Source: Pirellulaceae bacterium
GTDB taxonomy: Bacteria > Planctomycetota > Planctomycetia > Pirellulales > Pirellulaceae
Direction: 5' to 3'
Length of the DNA stretch: 7,460 nucleotides
Assembly (NCBI GenBank): GCA_030744095.1
Contig: JASLRF010000064.1
Span: forward strand, 1 to 7,460
The notes under the pieces were generated by a model that saw only the letters and a program-made list of their open reading frames with translations, was not told where the DNA came from and made no database searches. Within the stretch, counting starts at the first letter, position 1, and each line of letters starts with the position of its first letter. Positions 1 through 7,460 of the stretch are shown here, one piece after another. A program made the position numbers and the translations under genes.

Positions 1-31
1 TTCTCCGTCGCACCACCGATCTTGTGTGAAT

Positions 32-1342
32 ATGTCGGACGGTTCGTCAATTCGACTCAAATGCCCGTTGTGCGCCGCCGAAGTTGTCGCGCAACAGGGG
101 CAAGTCGGCCAGGTCATCACTTGCGATTTCTGTCTCGAAGATTTGACGACACCTGATGAAGATCATCCCGCCAAGAAAGTCGCGCTGACTTCGGACTACG
201 AATTCTCGGGGCCGTGTCCGCTTTGTGCGACCCGTTTCGTAGCGACGGACGATCAGATTGGCACGATGCTTCGGTGTCCAGACTGCCACACGGAATTTGA
301 AATCTGCGAACCTCTTCCCGGGGCGCGGCAGCCTCGCCGCCAAAGCAGCGATTCGTGGGACGATGACGACGACTTCAAGCTAAGCGAGCCGGACATTCCG
401 ACCGACGTTGAGTCACCAACTGATGATCCGCTCGGTTCGCCTGGACAGTCATTTCGACCGATGCCGACAGCCACCAGTTGGCCGCGCGACGAGATGGGAG
501 CGGATGGTCAAACCGCAGTTGCCGATGCCGTACTGCGGAAAGCCGAAGCTGAGGTTGAGGAGCAGGAGGCCAAACAAACGGATCTACAAGGCAACCCCCT
601 TACAAACGGCGTCCTCAACTGTTTCTTGGATCCATCGCTGCTTATCCGATGGCTCGTTTTTGCGATCGCAATACAGATTGAGTTGTCTGCCTTCGAGGGT
701 GCCATCGAGCGTGCCATGATGAACAATGCAGGTGCTCAGATCATGAGCATGATGATGGGCAGTTTCGCTTTCTTGTTTGGCATTGGGTTGTTCGTTTGTG
801 GTTCCGTCACACTACTGACGATCACGCAAGAAACTGCGATCGGGCGAGACCGAATTGAAAGCTGGCCTGGGGCTGACTTCATGGACTGGGCGTATGAAGC
901 GCTGTACGTGGTGTGTGCCTTGTTCGCTTGTCTGATTGTCGGAGGGTTGGTCGGCCAGGTCTTTCTGGCGTTCGGCTTGGTGGTCTACGTTTGGGGACTT
1001 ATTGCTACCATTTCGCTGTCCGGCGTGATTGTGTTTCCGATCTATTTGCTGGCCACCTTGGAAACCGGTTTGGCCGTGAATCCAGCTTCTGGTCCAGTGT
1101 TGCACAGCTTGTCCGTGGCGCGCGGCACTTGGATCCAGTTCGCGTTCATGTCACTTGGGTTGGCGATCATCGCGGTGCTTGGCTGTCTGCTCCGCTACGC
1201 CGAGTCGGCCATTCTCAATTTTGTGGCGGCAGCGGTTCTGTTTGGGATCCTGATGCTCTATTTCCGATTGCTTGGCAGACTGGCATGGACTTGCCAAGAG
1301 GCGGTCGGGGATGACCAGCAGCTTCGCGAGGCAGCCTCGTAG
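32..1342 (+). CDS. Membrane protein of unknown function with two N-terminal zinc-ribbon-like modules
   Basis: I do not recognise a named family. Residue numbers here count from the GTG at 26. Two tandem modules of identical spacing, C-x2-C-x16-C-x2-C, lie at Cys13/16/33/36 and Cys64/67/84/87. Each begins CPLC and shares a Q-[VI]-G about five residues before the second Cys pair, so they look like an internal duplication of a small zinc-binding ribbon. A hydrophilic linker follows (about 95-200), with a run of five Asp at 112-116, Pro/Ser/Asp-rich sequence and a Glu/Ala-rich helical stretch (165-185). The C-terminal half (about 205-416) is hydrophobic, with roughly six membrane segments near 205-220, 243-266, 289-312, 315-345, 369-388 and 395-416. 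There is no signal peptide, so the ribbons are probably cytoplasmic. ATG at 32 gives the usual short lead into the first ribbon. GTG at 26 is an alternative, neither has a clear Shine-Dalgarno sequence, and the frame is open to the window edge, so a start further upstream is possible. Coding is convincing; function is unknown. Metal binding is inferred. Confidence 0.85.
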   Translation: MSDGSSIRLKCPLCAAEVVAQQGQVGQVITCDFCLEDLTTPDEDHPAKKVALTSDYEFSGPCPLCATRFVATDDQIGTMLRCPDCHTEFEICEPLPGARQPRRQSSDSWDDDDDFKLSEPDIPTDVESPTDDPLGSPGQSFRPMPTATSWPRDEMGADGQTAVADAVLRKAEAEVEEQEAKQTDLQGNPLTNGVLNCFLDPSLLIRWLVFAIAIQIELSAFEGAIERAMMNNAGAQIMSMMMGSFAFLFGIGLFVCGSVTLLTITQETAIGRDRIESWPGADFMDWAYEALYVVCALFACLIVGGLVGQVFLAFGLVVYVWGLIATISLSGVIVFPIYLLATLETGLAVNPASGPVLHSLSVARGTWIQFAFMSLGLAIIAVLGCLLRYAESAILNFVAAAVLFGILMLYFRLLGRLAWTCQEAVGDDQQLREAAS

Positions 1343-1429
1343 GAACGCCATCGCATGGCAGGTCGTTGCAGAGCGGCGCGAAATCGGCGGAAATCCCCGT
1401 TTTGCCTCCCACACGCATCGATTGGGTCA

Positions 1430-1453
1430 GTCGATTTGAAGTGTCAAATCGAC
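1430..1453. repeat. Perfect inverted repeat, 10-bp arms, 4-nt loop
   Basis: GTCGATTTGA at 1430-1439 is the exact reverse complement of TCAAATCGAC at 1444-1453, with AGTG between them. The stem can be extended past one A/C mismatch by pairs that include G-U wobbles (1425-1428 with 1455-1458). It lies 87 bases after the stop of the membrane-protein gene and about 70 bases before the candidate gyrA -35. No T-run follows, so it is not a classical intrinsic terminator. It could be a factor-assisted terminator, a mRNA 3'-end stabiliser, or a dyad operator bound by a dimeric regulator. The repeat is read directly; its role is inference. Confidence 0.75.
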
Positions 1454-1521
1454 CGGCTCGAGTCGTGTCTCAACTTCTTTCCAGAACTGTACTTGTGGCG
1501 TCATGAAACGTGCCACGCCGG

Positions 1522-1550
1522 TTGTGACCAGAGGCTGGAAATGATAGGAT
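1522..1550 (+). promoter_or_regulatory. Candidate sigma70-type promoter for gyrA
   Basis: TTGTGA (1522-1527, 4 of 6 matches to TTGACA) and TAGGAT (1545-1550, 4 of 6 matches to TATAAT) are separated by the optimal 17 bases. A TGA precedes the -10, giving an extended -10 (TGn). Transcription would start near 1557-1558, leaving a leader of about 86 nt before the TTG start at 1644. Consensus-like hexamers occur by chance and planctomycete promoters are poorly characterised, so this is a plausible candidate only. Confidence 0.35.
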
Positions 1551-1629
1551 GTGTGGTTTGCAAATTGGGGCGGGAGACGCCCTGGGTGGCTGTGCCTATG
1601 TCACCTTCCAGTAAGACGTTACGCCGTTT

Positions 1630-1636
1630 GAAAGGA
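1630..1636 (+). promoter_or_regulatory. Ribosome binding site supporting the TTG start of gyrA
   Basis: GAAAGGA lies 7 bases before the TTG at 1644. No other purine-rich site stands close before the next in-frame candidate, GTG at 1671, and the first in-frame ATG (codon 36) lies inside the conserved core of GyrA. This site therefore favours TTG as initiator. Confidence 0.6.
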
Positions 1637-1643
1637 TTCGTTT

Positions 1644-4403
1644 TTGTCCACTGATTCGACCGACCCGCCAGTGCCGCCTCAAAACAGCGGCCACGTGATC
1701 GACCTGTCCATTGAAAACGAGCTCAAGGAGAGCTACCTGACGTACGCCATGAGCGTCATTGTCAGCCGAGCACTCCCCGATGTGCGCGATGGGCTCAAAC
1801 CCTCGCAGCGACGGATTCTGGTCGCCATGAACGACCTCAACTTGGGTCCCAACAGCAGCCGCGTCAAATGCGCCAAGATTTCGGGTGATACCAGCGGCAA
1901 CTACCATCCGCATGGCGAAAGTGTGATCTATCCGACATTGGTGCGGATGGCTCAAGAATGGAACATGCGGCATGTGCTGGTCGACAAGCAAGGCAACTTC
2001 GGTTCGATCGCCGGTCTGCCCCCAGCCGCCATGCGATATACCGAGGCACGGCTGTCGTCTGTCGCCGCTATGCTGCTGGACGATCTAAAGCTGGATACGG
2101 TTGACTTTGTTCCGACGTACGACGAGCGAAATTTGGAGCCGTCCGTATTGCCGTCGAAGTTTCCGAACCTGATCGTCAATGGCGGGTCGGGGATTGCCGT
2201 GGGGATGGCCACGTCGATTCCGCCGCACAACCTGCACGAAATCTGTCTTGCGCTCTTCAAAGTGATTGACGACCCGGAAGTCCCAATCGAAGAGTTGATG
2301 GAGGTGGTTCAGGGGCCTGATTTTCCAACGGGTGGTGTGATCTGCGGTCGCAGTGCGATTCGCCGTGGTTACATGACAGGCCGCAGCACAGTTGTGGTGC
2401 GAGCCCGCACGGAGATCGTCGAGAAAGCCAAAGGCAGATTCCGTATTATCGTCACCGAGATTCCCTACCAGACTTTCCGGGACCGAGTCGTTGAACGAAT
2501 TGCCGCTTTGGTCAACAGTGGCAAGATCGAAGGCATCTCGGGCATCACCGACGTCAGTGATCTGAAAGAGCCTGTCCGGCTGGAGATTGAGATCAAACGT
2601 GGCCACGACGCCGACGTCGTGCTGAATCAGCTGTATCAGTTCTCTCCCTTGCAGGATTCCTTTTCGATCAACCTCTTAGCCCTGGTTGATGGCAAACCTC
2701 GCACCCTGACACTCAAAGAGATTCTGCAAGAGTTCATTCGGCACCGCGTGATGGTGATTCGCCGCCGTTCGCAATTCCTCTTAGCAAAAGCCCGACAGCG
2801 CAAGCACACCATTGAAGGGTTGCTGCTGGCTCTGGCGAACATCGAAGAGATTATCCGCATCATCCGTGCGTCGCGCACGCAGGCAGAGGCAAAGACCGGT
2901 CTGATGGGCGTCGAGTGTCCGGCGGCCATGATGCAACGTGCCTTGGGGGATGGCGGCTTTCAGCAGTTTCAGGAAGAACGCGGTGTTTCGGATACTTACA
3001 ACCTGACCGCAGTTCAGGCCGATGCGATCCTGCGGATGACGCTCGGACAGTTAGTTAACCTGGAACAAGAACGGTTGGCTGGCGAACATGGGAAATTGCT
3101 GGAAGAGATCAGAGAATACTTGCGCATCCTCTCCGACGAAGCCAACATCTTGGCAATCATCCGTGAGGATTTGGAACTGATCGACAAGAAATTTGGTGAA
3201 GCCCGGCGAACCGAGATCTCAGGTGAAGAGCTTGGTAATGTCGATATGGAGGACTTGATTACCGAAGAGACGATGGTCGTTTCGATCAGCCACGACGGCT
3301 ACATCAAGCGAACACCGGCCAGTGTCTATCGAGCGCAGCGGCGCGGCGGTAAGGGCCTTAAGGGCGCCAAGACCGAAGACGAGGATCCCATTGAACATCT
3401 ATTCATCGCCAGCACGCACGACTATCTGTTGTTCTTTACGAACAAAGGAAAGGTCTACTGGCAAAAGGTGTATGGACTGCCGCAGTTGAGCCGCGAGAGT
3501 CGTGGTCGAGCGATCGTCAATCTTTTGAATCTAGACGAGGGTGAGAAGATCGCCGATTGTCGCGCCGTGCGAGACTTCGGCCTGCCCGACCACTGCCTAA
3601 CGATGGCGACTCGCAAGGGGCTCGTTAAAAAGACGTTATTGGCCCAATACGGACGTCCGCGACAAGGTGGGATTATCGCCATCAAACTGCGCAGTGACGA
3701 CGAATTGGTCGACGTTGTCGTGACCAAGCCGGGTGACGACATCGTGCTCGCCACGGCCAAGGGCATGGCAATTCGGTTCAGTGAATCTGATTGTCGTTCC
3801 ATGGGGCGCAATACGTCCGGTGTCAAAGGCATTCAGTTGTCCGTCAACGATGAGTTGGTGGGGATGGTCGTCGCTGCCCCCAACGCTTGCTTGTTGACGG
3901 TTTGCGAAAATGGTTACGGCAAGCGGACTCAATTCGGCTACACCGACACCCCGACCAATGGTGAGGATGATCCGCGCGAAGAATCCGCCGAGGATGTTTC
4001 TTCGAGCGCCCGTTATCGAACTCAGCGGCGCGGGGGCAAGGGTCTCCGTGACATCAAGACGACTGCCCGCAACGGCAAAGTGATTGGAATTACGCGAGTC
4101 GAGGACGATAACGAAGTGATGATGATGACAGCACGTGGCAAGATTCAGCGAATCGCCGTGAAAGAGATCGGCATCATCGGACGGAATACGCAAGGCGTAC
4201 GCATCATGAGCTTAGACGGGGGGGACAAACTAGCTGCCGTGGTGCGAGTGCCCCTGGAAGAGGGTGATGATGATTCTTCCACTGATGCAGTTGGGGTGGA
4301 GACACCCACCACCGAACCAAACACGCCGGTTGACACGTCACCGCCAACGGAGACTCCTCACGACAGCGAAATCGACTTGTCCGATGACGCCACAGACGAT
4401 TAG
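1644..4403 (+). CDS. gyrA: DNA gyrase subunit A
   Basis: GyrA is the DNA-breaking and rejoining subunit of gyrase (A2B2), which introduces negative supercoils using ATP hydrolysed by GyrB. The N-terminal core is canonical: [11 protein letters not shown] at 49-59, GNYHPHGES at 85-93 and [13 protein letters not shown] at 126-138, with catalytic Tyr132 (E. coli Tyr122). [16 protein letters not shown] follows at 181-196, then the tower and coiled-coil region. The C-terminal domain (about 545-865) shows six beta-pinwheel blade repeats. The GyrA-box QRRGGKG at 565-571 marks this as GyrA rather than ParC. A second identical QRRGGKG sits at 794-800, preceded by an acidic Ser-rich insertion (about 767-789). 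The tail from about 870 is Asp/Glu/Thr/Pro-rich and probably disordered. At 919 residues it is slightly longer than E. coli GyrA (875). The quinolone-site equivalents of Ser83 and Asp87 are Ser93 and Pro97. The TTG start is chosen for its upstream Shine-Dalgarno site. gyrB is not adjacent in this window. Confidence 0.97.
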   Translation: MSTDSTDPPVPPQNSGHVIDLSIENELKESYLTYAMSVIVSRALPDVRDGLKPSQRRILVAMNDLNLGPNSSRVKCAKISGDTSGNYHPHGESVIYPTLVRMAQEWNMRHVLVDKQGNFGSIAGLPPAAMRYTEARLSSVAAMLLDDLKLDTVDFVPTYDERNLEPSVLPSKFPNLIVNGGSGIAVGMATSIPPHNLHEICLALFKVIDDPEVPIEELMEVVQGPDFPTGGVICGRSAIRRGYMTGRSTVVVRARTEIVEKAKGRFRIIVTEIPYQTFRDRVVERIAALVNSGKIEGISGITDVSDLKEPVRLEIEIKRGHDADVVLNQLYQFSPLQDSFSINLLALVDGKPRTLTLKEILQEFIRHRVMVIRRRSQFLLAKARQRKHTIEGLLLALANIEEIIRIIRASRTQAEAKTGLMGVECPAAMMQRALGDGGFQQFQEERGVSDTYNLTAVQADAILRMTLGQLVNLEQERLAGEHGKLLEEIREYLRILSDEANILAIIREDLELIDKKFGEARRTEISGEELGNVDMEDLITEETMVVSISHDGYIKRTPASVYRAQRRGGKGLKGAKTEDEDPIEHLFIASTHDYLLFFTNKGKVYWQKVYGLPQLSRESRGRAIVNLLNLDEGEKIADCRAVRDFGLPDHCLTMATRKGLVKKTLLAQYGRPRQGGIIAIKLRSDDELVDVVVTKPGDDIVLATAKGMAIRFSESDCRSMGRNTSGVKGIQLSVNDELVGMVVAAPNACLLTVCENGYGKRTQFGYTDTPTNGEDDPREESAEDVSSSARYRTQRRGGKGLRDIKTTARNGKVIGITRVEDDNEVMMMTARGKIQRIAVKEIGIIGRNTQGVRIMSLDGGDKLAAVVRVPLEEGDDDSSTDAVGVETPTTEPNTPVDTSPPTETPHDSEIDLSDDATDD

Positions 4404-6351
<1,948 letters not shown>

Positions 6352-6355
<4 letters not shown>

Positions 6356-7460
6356 AGATCGCGGTCATTGGAACGGGTTATGTAGGTTTGGTCTCGGGAA
6401 CATGTTTTGCCGACAGCGGAAACCTGGTGACCTGCGTTGATATCGACGAACGTAAGATCGAACAACTAAACCAAGGCAATATCCCGATCTATGAACCGGG
6501 CTTGAGCGAATTGGTGCTACGCGGCGTCGCACAGGGGCGGCTGCACTTTACCACCGAGTTGCCCAAGACGGTCAAGCAGGCCAACTTGATCTATCTGGCA
6601 GTCGGCACGCCACAATCAGAGGATGGGTCGGCAGATCTGACGGCGCTCAAGACCGTCGTCGACAACATTGCGCCCCATTTGGCCGAGCCCGCGATTGTCG
6701 TCATCAAGAGTACCGTACCTGTTGGTACAAATGAAATGGCGTTCGAACGGCTCAAGGAATTGACGGGGCGCGAATGCCATGTCGCCAGCAACCCGGAATT
6801 CCTCAAAGAAGGCGCGGCGATCAACGACTTCATGTATCCCGATCGAGTTGTCGTGGGTGTTCGGGATCCAGCCGACGCAGAAGTCCTGCGCGAGTTGTAT
6901 GCGCCGTTTCTCCGCACCGAACGTCCCTTTCTGGTGATGTCGCCCGCAAGCGCAGAATTGACCAAGTACGTTGCCAACGCGTTGCTTTCAACCAAGATCA
7001 GTTTTATCAACGAGATGGCCAACATCTGCGAACGAATGAAGGGCGACATCAACGACGTGCGGCGAGGAATTGGTCACGATCAACGCATTGGCTTTGCGTT
7101 CCTCTTCCCGGGCTGCGGATACGGTGGAAGCTGTTTTCCAAAAGATGTTCGGGCGCTGGCCAGTATCGCACGTAGCGTTGGTGTCAAACCGCGGATCATG
7201 GATTCCGTCGACGAAGTCAATAATCATCAAAAGCAGGTCATGATCCACAAGATCGAAGAGTACTTTGGCGGTGATCTGACGGGAAAGACGATCGCCGTGT
7301 GGGGATTGGCCTTTAAACCGCGAACGGATGATATTCGCGAAGCACCCGCGCTGGTGTTGATTGATCGGATGCTGGAATTGGGCGCCAAAGTCCAAGTGCA
7401 TGACCCTGAAGCCATCGACAATGTTCGCGCGATCTATGGCGACAAGATCAAATATGCATC
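6352..7460 (+). CDS. ugd: UDP-glucose 6-dehydrogenase (3' end beyond the window)
   Basis: Oxidises UDP-glucose to UDP-glucuronate in two NAD-dependent steps through a covalent thiohemiacetal, supplying uronic acid for polysaccharides; cytoplasmic. Seen in order: Rossmann motif GTGYVG (7-12) with Asp30 to bind the NAD ribose, YEPGL (47-51), the AVGTP strand (83-87), STVPVGT (120-126), NPEFLKEG (147-154) and DR-V-GV (164-170). The middle domain has Lys205 and Asn209 and the catalytic [10 protein letters not shown] (257-266) with Cys261, one residue offset from Streptococcus pyogenes Lys204/Asn208/Cys260. The C-terminal UDP-binding domain begins with the strand AVWGLAFKP (315-323) and TDD-RE-PA (325-332). 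369 codons are present; the family usually has about 430-450, so roughly 65-80 residues lie outside the window. The ATG overlaps the upstream TGA as ATGA, and GGAGG at 6336-6340 is the Shine-Dalgarno site (11 bases before). It could serve the same glycan as gmd-rmd or feed a separate uronate-containing polymer. Confidence 0.96.

Larger units (their letters stand above)
1343..1643. other. Intergenic region upstream of gyrA
   Basis: This 301-base gap separates the membrane-protein gene from gyrA. It contains a perfect 10-bp inverted repeat (1430-1453), a weaker bulged hairpin (arms 1497-1505 and 1509-1519), a candidate promoter (1522-1550), a small GC hairpin (GGGCG at 1568-1572 with CGCCC at 1578-1582) and the gyrA ribosome binding site. 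The downstream half would be the gyrA 5' leader, about 85-90 nt if the promoter is real. One open frame (1355-1654) spans it, but its translation shows no recognisable domain and it is not called as a gene. I see no tRNA, known riboswitch or insertion-sequence remnant. Confidence 0.7.

Noticed and set aside
1347..1359. GCCAT-CGC-ATGGC hairpin just after the stop of the first gene
   Set aside because: Only a 5-bp stem with a 3-nt loop and no T-run; too weak to call a terminator.
1355..1654. A 99-codon open frame spanning the gap and overlapping the gyrA start by 11 bases, with a weak AGGAA before its ATG
   Set aside because: The translation is rich in Arg and Cys with no domain, repeat or membrane pattern, and the inverted repeat and candidate promoter fall inside it. 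It looks like a chance open frame in GC-rich sequence.
2085..2606. A 173-codon open frame on the - strand inside gyrA
   Set aside because: It lies wholly opposite a well-conserved gyrA region and has no recognisable domain; it is an antisense shadow.
3636..4193. A 185-codon open frame on the - strand inside the gyrA C-terminal region
   Set aside because: Antisense to the conserved pinwheel domain, His- and Asp-rich in a way that mirrors the sense codons, and without a start signal.
1644..4403. Possibility that the gene is parC (topoisomerase IV) rather than gyrA
   Set aside because: A complete QRRGGKG GyrA-box and a full six-blade C-terminal domain with an acidic tail indicate gyrase A.
6591..7052. 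A 153-codon open frame on the - strand inside ugd
   Set aside because: Antisense to the conserved Ugd core; its composition is that of a reverse-frame shadow.

Overview
The window carries five protein-coding genes, all on the + strand, packed densely except for one ~300-base gap. It looks like a chromosomal segment of a planctomycete (Planctomycetota, probably Pirellulales-like). This is inferred from moderate-to-high GC, the lineage-flavoured GyrA ([11 protein letters not shown] in the quinolone-determining region, and a strongly acidic tail), and a first gene that joins zinc-ribbon-like CxxC motifs to a long acidic linker and a multi-pass membrane domain. No 16S rRNA, tRNA, mobile element, CRISPR array or phage gene was seen.

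Layout. (1) 32-1342: a membrane protein of unknown function with two tandem C-x2-C-x16-C-x2-C modules at its N-terminus. (2) 1343-1643: the only real intergenic gap. It holds a perfect 10-bp inverted repeat, a second weaker hairpin, a plausible sigma70-type promoter with an extended -10, and a good Shine-Dalgarno sequence for a TTG start. (3) 1644-4403: gyrA, DNA gyrase subunit A, with two complete QRRGGKG motifs in the C-terminal pinwheel. (4) 4437-5408, 5405-6355 and 6352 to the window end: three nucleotide-sugar genes, gmd (GDP-mannose 4,6-dehydratase), an rmd-like 4-keto reductase, and ugd (UDP-glucose 6-dehydrogenase, cut by the window edge). They are joined by 4-base start/stop overlaps, so they almost certainly form one translationally coupled operon.

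How the genes work together. Gmd converts GDP-D-mannose to GDP-4-keto-6-deoxy-D-mannose. The Rmd-like enzyme would reduce this to GDP-D-rhamnose, or to its C4 epimer GDP-6-deoxy-D-talose. Ugd makes UDP-glucuronate. Together they supply activated deoxyhexose and uronic acid for a surface or extracellular polysaccharide, and glycosyltransferase genes may lie downstream. gyrA ends only 33 bases before gmd with no visible terminator, so some gmd-rmd-ugd transcription may read through from the gyrA promoter.

I see no strong case for an entirely new system here. The points most worth a second look are the uncharacterised double-zinc-ribbon membrane protein, the second full GyrA-box preceded by an acidic insertion, the proline at the GyrA position equivalent to E. 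coli Asp87, and the perfect palindrome upstream of gyrA.
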